Source: Chloroflexota bacterium
GTDB taxonomy: Bacteria > Chloroflexota > Anaerolineae > Anaerolineales > UBA4823
NCBI GenBank assembly: GCA_029782365.1
Contig: JAKOUW010000202.1
Span: forward strand, 124,001 to 188,000
Length of the DNA stretch: 64,000 bases
Direction of reading: 5' to 3'
Under the pieces are notes generated by a model. That model had not been told where the DNA came from. It did not search any database and saw only the letters and a program-made list of their open reading frames with translations. This document shows positions 8,397 through 16,552 of the stretch, piece after piece. Every line of letters starts with the position of its first letter. Position 1 is the first letter of the stretch. Both the position numbers and the translations under genes were made by a program.

Positions 8397-9664
8397 TTTA
8401 TAATACCCTGCCTTTCTGCAGCCAGGGCATCTCGTCTAATGCTGGCTCGCATCCATAAGGAGATTTGCTGTGGTTGAATGGTCCGCTGCGCCACCTGCAG
8501 CAGCGCACTCGATAGGCGCTCGACATCGGTTTCTTTTTGAGCCGCGTCAGAGAATGAGGCCAGCGCCTGTTCTGCGTCATATTTCTGGCGATAAAAACGG
8601 CCGTCGATGATGTCTTGCAAGCGTCGGCGCAGCGGATTGAATAAGGCGGCAATCAACAAAGTGGAGATCACCAGAGAGGCTGGAGACCCCTGGCCGCTCA
8701 GTCCGACGAATAAGCTTTGCAGTAGAGTAACGCCGCCGAAATACACAAGGCCCAACACTGCTGTTAAAGTAGAATAGAGCAGCGTACGCCGGATGACCAG
8801 GTCGATTTCCCACAACTTGTACCGCAGGATCGAAGCTCCGATCGCCAGCGGTAAGATAACCGGTAATAAGACACCCACTACGCCATTGCCTAAAAACTCC
8901 CACCAGAAACCGGGCACTGTGATTGTCGCCAACACTGTAAACAAGATAGGAGTGAGAGATTGAATCACCACTAAGCTGAGAAATACACCCAGCGCAGTGA
9001 CGATCCACTTGGTTTGCTGGCGTTCTGATGGAGAAGAGACATTCAGGTATCGGTAAATCTGGCTCACTAAGCCGCCAAGCGCGTAGGCTATTATCAAAAA
9101 CGAGCTCACATCATCGAGCAGTTTTGTGAACATACCGAGCACTGATAAAAAGTATGGGACAAACGCCAGATAGCGGGTAAAACGTGGGACAAAATTACCG
9201 TTGGGAAAGAGATATAGAAAGACAAAAAATGTGGGGAAAGCGATGCCGGCTATTGTACTGAAAACTGAATTCATCCAGCTCGGGTTTTGTAGATCGATCA
9301 GTTTCAGATTACTGAAGCCAGGAGCGGTACTAAAGAGAATAAAACTGGCTAGCAACCAACTCCATGTTTCTGCTTTTTTCCAAAAGAGTAAGGCTCCCAC
9401 CACCCAAAAGGAGAGCAGGCAAACCAGACTGGCCGCGAGCATGCATGTGGCAATGACCGCAGGCGAAACGCCCGCCAACCTGGCTGACTGTTGAATTTGC
9501 TCTCCACTCCAATCGGTGAAAGCCACGGGGCTTTCATTGGTGGGTTCCAGCTTGAGCATTCGCTCGTAACGCAAAGGCAGGAGATAGACCTGAAGGACGA
9601 TGGTCAGAAGAATCCACACCAGTAGAATAGCGCGTACAAGCTTCTCCCAGGGGTGATTTGTCAT
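8393..9664 (-). CDS. 7-TM sensor-like array protein
   Basis: About 423 aa. The family core is present: LYLFPNGNFVPRFTRY, YRYLNVSSPSERQQTKWI, SILRYKLWEIDLVIRRTLLY, VYFGGVTLLQSLFVGLSGQGSP, NPLRRRLQDIIDGRFYRQKYD and IQPQQISLWM. An in-frame start at 9718 would overlap the upstream gene by 53 bases. ATG 9664 is preferred because it begins one base after that gene's stop codon. The protein carries a short extension past the usual LWL end (RASIRRDALAAERQG). It couples to the downstream flavoprotein gene by an ATGA overlap. Confidence 0.84.
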   Translation of the reverse strand: MTNHPWEKLVRAILLVWILLTIVLQVYLLPLRYERMLKLEPTNESPVAFTDWSGEQIQQSARLAGVSPAVIATCMLAASLVCLLSFWVVGALLFWKKAETWSWLLASFILFSTAPGFSNLKLIDLQNPSWMNSVFSTIAGIAFPTFFVFLYLFPNGNFVPRFTRYLAFVPYFLSVLGMFTKLLDDVSSFLIIAYALGGLVSQIYRYLNVSSPSERQQTKWIVTALGVFLSLVVIQSLTPILFTVLATITVPGFWWEFLGNGVVGVLLPVILPLAIGASILRYKLWEIDLVIRRTLLYSTLTAVLGLVYFGGVTLLQSLFVGLSGQGSPASLVISTLLIAALFNPLRRRLQDIIDGRFYRQKYDAEQALASFSDAAQKETDVERLSSALLQVAQRTIQPQQISLWMRASIRRDALAAERQGIIK

Positions 9665-9665
9665 C

Positions 9666-10910
9666 TTAGCTTTCGCTTTTCCACCATACAGCAACCCGGT
9701 TGGGTTGCAAGGTTCCAATCACAAGCCGCATCATTTCACCAGTCAAGTGGTCAAGATCAGTCTCCGAGCGGGCTGTTACTGCGAAAGAAGCCAGCGCGTG
9801 CTCAGCGTCATATTTTTGGCGATAAAAACGCCGATCGATGAATTCTTGCAGCCGCCGGCGCAGCGGGCTGAACAAAGCGGCGATCAGCAACGTCGAGATC
9901 ACCAAAGCAGCCGGCGAGACCTGGCCGCTCAACCCGACAAAAACGCTTTGCAGCAGGGTGACGCCGCCGTAGTAAACCAGCGCCAGAAAACCGCTCAGCA
10001 GTGCATACAACAATGTGCGCCGGATAATCAGGTCGATATCCCACAACCGGTAGCGCAAAATCGAAAAGCCGATGCTCAACGGGATAAGCATACCTGCCAA
10101 TTCGAAATAAAAGGTATTTAACAGCAGGCGGGGTGCGCTTTCCACAAGGAATAGATTCGAAATGAGCGCCCAGACCAATACGCCGCTGGCAAAAACCGTG
10201 AAACCGAAAACCACCCACTTGGTCTGCAGGCGCTCCACCGGGGCGGATTCTTTCAGGTAGCGGTAAATCTGACTATACGGACCCAGGATCAAGAAAGAAA
10301 ACCAAAAGAGACCGATCAGAATATTGAAGATATCCGCACGGATAAAGAAGGCTTTGCTTGGCCAAAGGCCGAACAAAACCATGCCCAGCCAGTACCAACG
10401 CATCCAGCGCGGCGCAAAACGGCCGCTGGGGAACAAGGCGATAAACAGGAACATGACGATGTTGCCAAGATTGAAAACCAGGTCGGCAGGCAATGCCAAA
10501 GCATGGTTTAGCGCACTGACCGGAGTTTCCAGCCCGGAAGAGCAGAAAAGGATCATCATGCTGGAGGCGATGAAAGCCAGCCAGTCATTGGGGCGCAGCA
10601 GGAAAATGAGAACCCCGATTCCGCCCCACACCAGCCTGGAGAGCACAAATGCGCCCAGGTACAGGTTGGCATAGTTGGAAAGAGATACCCCAGCCTGCTC
10701 CAACATCCCGACCTGCACTGGAGTGAGGTAATCACCCTGGCCGCAAACTGCTTCCCCAGCCTGGCAAACCTGGCTTTTGGCGAAATACTGCTGCGGCAGG
10801 CCGATGGCGATTTTCGTTGCTGAAAGCAAGAATAGGCACAGCCATGCCAGCCGCACAGCGATTGAGCGCGTCTTCAATCTTCTTTGGTGAGCATAATCTG
10901 CGGCTGACAC
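9666..10910 (-). CDS. 7-TM sensor-like array protein
   Basis: About 414 aa. The start is assigned to GTG 10910 because AGGAG lies seven bases upstream; the longer frame from 10958 would run into the P450 gene. The loop after TM1 holds two cysteines (QVCQAGEAVCGQG) and then YLTPVQVGMLEQ. The core is LFPSGRFAPRWMRW, YRYLKESAPVERLQTKWV, SILRYRLWDIDLIIRRTLLY, VYYGGVTLLQSVFVGLSGQVSP and RRFYRQKYDAEHAL. It is the copy closest to the regulator and is preceded by the P450, with 23 bases between them. Like its paralogs it has no output domain. Confidence 0.85.
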   Translation of the reverse strand: MSAADYAHQRRLKTRSIAVRLAWLCLFLLSATKIAIGLPQQYFAKSQVCQAGEAVCGQGDYLTPVQVGMLEQAGVSLSNYANLYLGAFVLSRLVWGGIGVLIFLLRPNDWLAFIASSMMILFCSSGLETPVSALNHALALPADLVFNLGNIVMFLFIALFPSGRFAPRWMRWYWLGMVLFGLWPSKAFFIRADIFNILIGLFWFSFLILGPYSQIYRYLKESAPVERLQTKWVVFGFTVFASGVLVWALISNLFLVESAPRLLLNTFYFELAGMLIPLSIGFSILRYRLWDIDLIIRRTLLYALLSGFLALVYYGGVTLLQSVFVGLSGQVSPAALVISTLLIAALFSPLRRRLQEFIDRRFYRQKYDAEHALASFAVTARSETDLDHLTGEMMRLVIGTLQPNRVAVWWKSES

Positions 10911-10933
10911 TGTATGTCTCCTGTTTACACCGC

Positions 10934-12310
10934 TCAGCGTCTTTCCACGCTCATCCACACCCCGCTCTTCGGCCGCAGAGTCACCTGCGGCATCAATTCC
11001 ACCCGCCGTCCCGGCTGGGCCTGCAGGCGGTAGCGCTGGACTATGGTGGCAAAGATTAATTGGGCTTCCACCAGTGCAAAGTTATTGCCAATGCATTGGT
11101 GCGGCCCTCCGCCGAAAGGCAGGTAAGCGAAACGCGGCCGGCTGGCGCTTTGCTCCGGGCTGAAGCGCAGTGGGTCAAAACGCTCGGGGTCTGGCCAATA
11201 CGCTGGCAGGCGGTGGATGACATACGGCGGCACGCCGACGATCGAGCCAGCCGGGATATGCCTGCCGCACACCTCGTCATCGGCCATGCAGGCCCGGTTG
11301 GTAATCCAGACAGGCGGGTAAAGGCGCAAGGTCTCGTCGATCGCCAAACGCACGGTAGGGAACCGGCCCAGGTCTTCGAAGTTCGGCAGGCGGCCGTTCA
11401 AAACGCCGTTAGTCTCTCTGGCCAGGCGGGATTCCCATTCAGGCTCACGCGACAGGATGTGGAACAACCAGGTGAGCAGGACTGCCGTCGTTTCGTGACC
11501 AGCGACAAAAATGGTGATCACTTCATCGCGCAGTTGTTTTTCCGACATGGCTTCACCGGTCTCTTCATCATGCGCCGCCATCAGCATGCCCAACAGGTCA
11601 TTCCCATCTTCGCCGCTCTTGCGGCGATTTTTTATGATCCCATAAACTGTCTCATCAACCTGGCGCAGCGCCGCCACAGCACGCCGGTTGCGCGGTGTGG
11701 GGAAGCCGAACTTTGGGTAAAACGGCACCTGGAAGCGAAAGTTCATATCCTCCAACAGCAGGCTGATGGCGCCGCTGATAGCCTTCGTTTCCTGGTCCAT
11801 GCGGGTGCTGAACATCGCCTCGGTGATGATCTTCATCGTCAGGTCGGTAAATTCCTGGCTGATATCCAAAGCCTGGCCGTTTTGGGCGGCTTTTTCCCAG
11901 CGTTCCAGCATTTTCAGCGTGCGCCCAGTCATCACTTCGGCAAAGCCAGCGATGCGTTGACGGTGAAAGGCAGGCTGCATCAGGCGGCGCTGGCGCAGCC
12001 ACAGGCTGCCCTCGCTGGTGAACAGGCCGTTCCCACCCACCTGGCGAATGATATCCCAATAATCGCCTTTCAGGTAATTTTTGTTGTTCTCCTGCAAAAT
12101 GCGCTGCACGCCTTCTGGGCTGTTAATTTGGTAAAAATGGATATTGGCCAGGCGGTAAGCCGCCACATCGCCGTATTCCTGCGCCATGCGCAGAAGAAAG
12201 GCCAGAGAGTCGCGTCGGAATTCGAACATACTGCCGAACAAGAAGTTGCCGCCTGGCCCTGAGGCTTTTTGCTGGGTGAGCGGCTGAACATCGGTCTGTA
12301 AAGTGAACAT
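10934..12310 (-). CDS. Cytochrome P450
   Basis: About 458 aa. All P450 signatures are visible: the I-helix oxygen-activation motif VAGHETTA, the K-helix ExxR (ETLR), PERFDPLRF and the haem-thiolate loop FGGGPHQCIG with its cysteine. The sequence style (bacterial, soluble, with PPVWITNRAC) resembles long-chain or terpenoid hydroxylases of the CYP102/CYP110 kind, but the substrate cannot be called. ATG 12310 is chosen because GAGAGAGG lies nine bases upstream; a longer frame begins at 12337. No ferredoxin or reductase partner is encoded nearby. It is the first or second gene of the long minus-strand array transcript. Confidence 0.92.
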   Translation of the reverse strand: MFTLQTDVQPLTQQKASGPGGNFLFGSMFEFRRDSLAFLLRMAQEYGDVAAYRLANIHFYQINSPEGVQRILQENNKNYLKGDYWDIIRQVGGNGLFTSEGSLWLRQRRLMQPAFHRQRIAGFAEVMTGRTLKMLERWEKAAQNGQALDISQEFTDLTMKIITEAMFSTRMDQETKAISGAISLLLEDMNFRFQVPFYPKFGFPTPRNRRAVAALRQVDETVYGIIKNRRKSGEDGNDLLGMLMAAHDEETGEAMSEKQLRDEVITIFVAGHETTAVLLTWLFHILSREPEWESRLARETNGVLNGRLPNFEDLGRFPTVRLAIDETLRLYPPVWITNRACMADDEVCGRHIPAGSIVGVPPYVIHRLPAYWPDPERFDPLRFSPEQSASRPRFAYLPFGGGPHQCIGNNFALVEAQLIFATIVQRYRLQAQPGRRVELMPQVTLRPKSGVWMSVERR

Positions 12311-12419
12311 AATTTTGTTACCTCTCTCTTCGACCATTTATAGGTTTATCTACAAATGATCCGCACGATCCTGTAATGGATATATTGTACCCAATTAATC
12401 GCATTGCTTACATCCACAT

Positions 12420-12845
12420 TTACAGACCCAAAACTAATCCATAAATGCCATGCGCCAGGGCCAGCGCCAACGGAGGCAGGTTTGCCATGCCTGGGCCTGT
12501 TCTGGGCAAAACAACCGCCAACGCCAGGCCGTACAACAGCAGGCCATACACCAGGCCTGTTAACCATCCAGGCAGCCGGCGCGGCAGCAGCGGCTGCAGC
12601 AGGCCAAAAACTGTCCCGTACACTGCTGAAACGCCGAGGTGTACCAACACTCCTTGCAAAGGCACCTCAATTCCAGATGGGCTGAATCGGCTGATCGCCT
12701 GGTCTAAGGTGTCGCCCAGCGCCAAACCTACCAGCACCAGCACGACTGCCATCACCAGCCCGGCCGCCACACCGCGCAGCAATCCGTGTGCGGCCCGGTC
12801 GCCGGTCGTTTGATTTCGAATGGATGAAGAGTTGTTCGCAAACAT
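12420..12845 (-). CDS. Small four-helix membrane protein of unknown function
   Basis: 141 aa with four predicted transmembrane segments (about residues 22-44, 66-84, 90-110, 122-140) and a short basic N-terminus. The pattern resembles small DUF1440/YagU-like membrane proteins, but no family is asserted. Translation starts at ATG 12845 behind AGGAGA. Its promoter carries the best copy of the CGTAAC direct repeats, and it lies divergent from the SARP-like regulator, so it is the most likely direct target of that regulator. The P450 gene follows after 109 bases. Confidence 0.6.
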   Translation of the reverse strand: MFANNSSSIRNQTTGDRAAHGLLRGVAAGLVMAVVLVLVGLALGDTLDQAISRFSPSGIEVPLQGVLVHLGVSAVYGTVFGLLQPLLPRRLPGWLTGLVYGLLLYGLALAVVLPRTGPGMANLPPLALALAHGIYGLVLGL

Positions 12846-12869
12846 CGTTGTCTCCTGTTCTGTGCTTCT

Positions 12870-12949
12870 ACTTTAACAAACCAGCGTTCCCTATGCGTTA
12901 CGAAAAACGTTACGAAGAATAATGATATACAAGAAACACAAATGTTACG
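12870..12949 (-). promoter_or_regulatory. Candidate SARP-type promoter and divergent control region
   Basis: On the minus strand: CGTAAC (12914-12909), six bases, CGTAAC (12902-12897), 21 bases, then TAAAGT (12875-12870) as -10 box. A further CGTAAC lies upstream at 12949-12944. The spacing is identical to the promoter at 560-604. Being between the regulator gene (plus strand) and 12845 (minus strand), these boxes may also autoregulate the regulator. Confidence 0.65.
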
Positions 12950-12994
12950 AAATCGTTTACAATAGAAATACTGTAACAGCGGGAGGAGTATGCT

Positions 12995-15943
12995 TTGTCC
13001 ACGCTTAAGTTGTATTTGCTAGGATCGCCCTACCTGGAGAAAAATGGCCAGCCGGTAGAAATGGACACGCGTAAAGCATTGGCCCTGTTGGGCTACCTTA
13101 CATTGGCCGGCGCCGCTCAAAACCGCGATTCACTGGCGGCTTTGCTCTGGCCGGATTACGATGAAAGCGGGGCGCGCGGCGCCTTCCGGCGCACACTCTC
13201 CACGCTGAACAAGGCGCTCGGCGATGGTGTGCTGGATATCAACCGCGAAAGGATTTCTATGGCCGCGGAGGCCCCGTTGTGGGTGGATGTCCTGGAGTTC
13301 CGCCGTCTGTTAGCCAGCACAGGCGACCATCCTCACACCCGCCGGGAAGTCTGTATGGTCTGCCTGCCGGTGCTGCAGCAGGCCGCCAGTCTGTACCGCG
13401 GCGATTTCCTGGCCGGCTTTTCACTGCGCGACAGCGCCAGCTTCGATGATTGGCAGGCGTTTCAAAGCGAAGCCCTGCGCCAGGAACTGGCTGGGGCGCT
13501 GGAGCGCCTGGCCCAAGGGCAGGCCGCATCGGCTGATTTCAGCGCCAGCCTGCAAACCGCCCGGCGCTGGCTTTCGCTCGATCCCTTGAACGAGCCCGCC
13601 CACCGTTTGATAATGCAATTGTATGAATGGAGCGGCCAGCACGGCGCCGCGCTGCGCCAATATCGCGAATGCCTGCGTGTGCTGGAGCAGCAGTTGGGCG
13701 TCACCCCCTTGGAAGAGACCACGCGCGTGTACCAGGCCATACAGGAACAGAGACTGGCAGGCCCTCAGCTTTTTGATTGGGCAGCGCCACCCACCCAGAC
13801 CCCGCCGGGCGTTTTCAGCGCGAACAATAGTCACACACTTCCTGCACTGACTGTCGCCAGCGCGGCTGGACGCCCGCTGGTAGGTCGGGCAGCAGAGATG
13901 GATTCCCTGCTGAGGGCCTACCGAACGGCCAGCCGCTCCGGCTGTTTTTTTGCTCTTCAAGGCGAAGCGGGCATCGGCAAGACGCGCCTGGCGCAAGAAT
14001 TTATGGACCAGATTATCAGTCAGGGCGGGCTTTGCTTGTCCGCCCATTGTTACGAGGGCGAGGAGAGCCTGCCGTTTGGCCCACTGGTTGAGGTGCTGCG
14101 CGCCGCTTACAATCTGCCCCAGGCAAATGACCGACTGGCAGGGATTGCTCCAGCCTGGCTGGCCGAGGCCGCCCGTCTGACGCCTGACAGCCGCCTGCCA
14201 GGTCCGCCGGCTGGCGCCAGCGACACGCCTGCCGCTCAGCTCCATTTTTTGGAAGGATTGTGCCAAACGCTGAACGGTTTGTGCGGCGCGTCTGCCGGCC
14301 GCCCGTTAAATGTTTTATTCTTCGATGATGTGCACTGGGCCGACAGCGCTACCCTCGATCTTCTGGCTTACCTGGTTCGCCGCCTGCCCGGCAGCGGCAT
14401 TTTTCTGCTGGTCTCCTGGCGGGCAGATCTGGTGCCGACCGAAAACGGCCTGCGGCGCCTGTTAGCCGATGCCCGGCGCAGCGGCTACGGAGGTGATTTG
14501 AACCTGGCCCGCCTACCGCTGGAGGCCGTACGCGAGCTCCTGACAGCCTCACTGGCAGCGCGAGCTGAGCCCGGCTTGCTGTCCGTTCCGGCCCTGGCTG
14601 AACAGCTCTATCAAGAATCTGAAGGACTGCCGTTTATCCTGGTGGAATACCTGGAAAATCTGGCCGACCAGGCCCGGCCCGATTGGGCTCTGCCGCAGAG
14701 CGTGCGTGACCTCATCCACGCTCGTCTGGACAGCGTAGATGAAACCAGCCGCCAACTTTTGACCACGGCAGCTGTTTTGGGCCGGTCTTTTGAATATGAA
14801 ATCTTACGCCAGGCTTCGGGTCGCAGTGAGATGGAAACCATCGGCGGCCTGGAAACTTTACTGCGGCGCGGCCTGGTGCAAGAGCGTCCGACCATTGCCC
14901 AGCCAGGCGAGGTGCTCTATGACTTTTCGCATGAAAAACTGCGCCGGTTAGTATACGAAGAAACCAGCCTGGCCCGCCGCCGTTTGCTGCACTTGCGGGT
15001 GGCCGAGGCACTGGCGGCGCGTCTGCGCCAGCAGCGCGAGAACGCCGCTCAGGTGGCGCATCATTATCAGCAGGCCGGGCAGTTGGACCAGGCTGCCGTT
15101 TATTTTGCCCAGGCCGGGGAAAGCGCTCGCGCCCTGTATGCCAATCAGGCTGCTATCGCTCACTTCCAAAATGCTCTGGCCTGCGGTCACCTGCGCCCGG
15201 CAGAGCTCCACGAAGCATTAGGGGATTTGTTTACCCTGACCGGCCAATACCAGTCTGCTTTGATGAGTTATGAAACGGCGGCTGCGCTGTGTGCTCCAGC
15301 CCGCCTGGGCTGGCTGGAGCACCGGCTCGGGAATATCCACCACCGCCGCGGTGAATGGGAGATGGCCGAGTGCCACTTTGAAAGCGCCGCTCAGGCCTTC
15401 AACGAATCGGAGAACTACGCCGAGCAAGCCAGGGTGTTCGCCGATTGGAGCCGCAATGCCTACCGACAGGGCCGCCTCACACAGGCAGAGAAACTGGCCG
15501 CCCGCTCGCTCGAGCTGGCCTCCTCCAGCGCCAGCCAACCTGCCCTGGCTCAGGCCTATAACATCCTCGGCCTGCTCGAACGCAGCCGGGGCAATTACTC
15601 CCTCGCCATTTCTCACCTGGAGCACAGCCTGGAAATCACCAATTCCTTGCCAGACCCGGTCGGGCGCGCCGCAGCGCTTAACAACCTGGCGCGCGCCTGT
15701 GCCGACGGCGGCGACCTGCCCAAAGCCATTGAGCTGACCCTCACGGCTCTTGAATTGTGCAATCAGCAGGGCGACCGCCATCACGGCGCGGCTTTGTTGA
15801 ACAACCTGGCCGATCTTTACCATGCCGCTGGCGATGCTCAGAATGCCATGCAGCACCTCAAACAAGCCGTCACCCTTTTTGCGGAAATCGGAGATCAAGC
15901 CGGCAACCTCAGCCCCGAAATCTGGATGCTGGCTGAGTGGTGA
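12995..15943 (+). CDS. SARP/BTAD-type transcriptional regulator with AAA ATPase and TPR domains
   Basis: 982 aa. Residues 1-95 form an OmpR-like winged helix of the SARP type (LYLLGSPYLEKNGQPV, DTRKALALLGYLTLA, LWPDYDESGARGAFRRTLS). Residues 97-245 form the BTAD domain, ending in GVTPLEETTRVYQAI. From about 285 comes a STAND/AAA module (LVGRAAEMDSL) with Walker A GEAGIGKT near 322 and Walker B FFDDVHWAD near 445. TPR-like helical repeats fill about 690-980. Such proteins integrate a signal sensed by the TPR/ATPase part and activate nearby promoters through direct repeats overlapping -35. TTG 12995 is the start, with GGGAGGAG upstream. It probably controls the adjacent minus-strand cluster. 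Confidence 0.9.
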   Translation: MSTLKLYLLGSPYLEKNGQPVEMDTRKALALLGYLTLAGAAQNRDSLAALLWPDYDESGARGAFRRTLSTLNKALGDGVLDINRERISMAAEAPLWVDVLEFRRLLASTGDHPHTRREVCMVCLPVLQQAASLYRGDFLAGFSLRDSASFDDWQAFQSEALRQELAGALERLAQGQAASADFSASLQTARRWLSLDPLNEPAHRLIMQLYEWSGQHGAALRQYRECLRVLEQQLGVTPLEETTRVYQAIQEQRLAGPQLFDWAAPPTQTPPGVFSANNSHTLPALTVASAAGRPLVGRAAEMDSLLRAYRTASRSGCFFALQGEAGIGKTRLAQEFMDQIISQGGLCLSAHCYEGEESLPFGPLVEVLRAAYNLPQANDRLAGIAPAWLAEAARLTPDSRLPGPPAGASDTPAAQLHFLEGLCQTLNGLCGASAGRPLNVLFFDDVHWADSATLDLLAYLVRRLPGSGIFLLVSWRADLVPTENGLRRLLADARRSGYGGDLNLARLPLEAVRELLTASLAARAEPGLLSVPALAEQLYQESEGLPFILVEYLENLADQARPDWALPQSVRDLIHARLDSVDETSRQLLTTAAVLGRSFEYEILRQASGRSEMETIGGLETLLRRGLVQERPTIAQPGEVLYDFSHEKLRRLVYEETSLARRRLLHLRVAEALAARLRQQRENAAQVAHHYQQAGQLDQAAVYFAQAGESARALYANQAAIAHFQNALACGHLRPAELHEALGDLFTLTGQYQSALMSYETAAALCAPARLGWLEHRLGNIHHRRGEWEMAECHFESAAQAFNESENYAEQARVFADWSRNAYRQGRLTQAEKLAARSLELASSSASQPALAQAYNILGLLERSRGNYSLAISHLEHSLEITNSLPDPVGRAAALNNLARACADGGDLPKAIELTLTALELCNQQGDRHHGAALLNNLADLYHAAGDAQNAMQHLKQAVTLFAEIGDQAGNLSPEIWMLAEW

Positions 15944-15980
15944 TCTGAAAATTTTACTGGGTCAAGGCGGATTTTGCCTC

Positions 15981-16009
15981 TTGACAGGATCTGTATTTGT
16001 ACCTACAAT
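15981..16009 (+). promoter_or_regulatory. Consensus sigma-70 promoter of the RHH gene
   Basis: TTGACA (15981-15986), a 17-base spacer and TACAAT (16004-16009). The -10 box lies inside the left arm of a 44-bp perfect palindrome, so binding there would block the polymerase. Confidence 0.8.
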
Positions 16010-16046
16010 CCATATACCATCCATATGGATGGTATATGGATTGTAG
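16003..16046. repeat. 44-bp perfect palindrome, probable autoregulatory operator
   Basis: Two 22-base arms without spacer or mismatch, centred between 16024 and 16025. Each arm contains CCATATACCATCCAT. It covers the -10 box and the transcription start and ends 13 bases before the start of a ribbon-helix-helix protein. That fits tandem binding of RHH dimers and self-repression. In RNA it could also fold into a long hairpin. Confidence 0.8.
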
Positions 16047-16059
16047 AAGGACAGCAGGA

Positions 16060-16455
16060 ATGGCAGACACAGAAAAAATCACAATCAACATGAGCGCCGT
16101 GGACCTGGGCCAGATCGACCTGCTGGTCCAGGAAGGCTTCTACTCGAACCGCACCGACTTCATCCGTTCGGCGATCCGAGCACAGATCACCGCTCACAGC
16201 GATTCACTCAAACAGGTGATCTACCGCAAATCGCTGGTTATCGGCGTATTGTCTTACTCCAGTGCCGAGTTAGAAGCGCGCCGCGCCAGAAACGAGAAAC
16301 TGATCATCAAATCGGTTGGGATGGTGATCCTGGGTGAAGATGTTAGCGCCGAGCTGGCCTCAGCTACTATCGAAAGCCTGGAAATCCACGGGGTTCTCAA
16401 AGCCAGCCCGGCAGTGCGGCAGGCCCTGGAAGGCCGCATCAAAGGCAGCGGCTGA
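16060..16455 (+). CDS. Ribbon-helix-helix (CopG-like) transcriptional regulator
   Basis: 131 aa. Residues 5-45 carry the RHH fold: the beta strand KITINMSAVDLGQID, then helices LLVQEGFYSNRTDFIRSAIRAQI. This is the DNA-binding module of CopG/NikR-like dimers. The C-terminal 85 residues are not a NikR ACT domain by eye: there is no nickel His/Cys cluster. They contain VIGVLSYSSAELEARRARNEKL and a helical end, so ligand sensing is unclear. ATG 16060 is preferred over an upstream frame because it follows AGAAGG and the palindromic operator. The gene stands alone and is probably self-repressed. Confidence 0.85.
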   Translation: MADTEKITINMSAVDLGQIDLLVQEGFYSNRTDFIRSAIRAQITAHSDSLKQVIYRKSLVIGVLSYSSAELEARRARNEKLIIKSVGMVILGEDVSAELASATIESLEIHGVLKASPAVRQALEGRIKGSG

Positions 16456-16552
16456 CCCGGGTCCGTTAGGCCGCAACCGCCGAACCCGCTTTTGCGAATG
16501 AAGAACATCCGGAAATATTCTTTAGCGTTTCAATCTCTCACAAAGGAGAATA

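Noticed and set aside
1-10910. Array genes as broken histidine kinases (pseudogenes)
   Set aside because: All frames are intact, starts and stops overlap in an orderly operon, and all members end at the same position, so loss by random decay is unlikely.
1-10910. Repeated DNA in the array as a mobile element or CRISPR
   Set aside because: The repetition follows the protein family core at gene length; no transposase, terminal repeats or short regular spacers were seen.
11060-12262. 400-codon plus-strand open frame opposite the P450 gene
   Set aside because: It is the antisense shadow of a clear cytochrome P450 with all signature motifs; its own translation has no family pattern.
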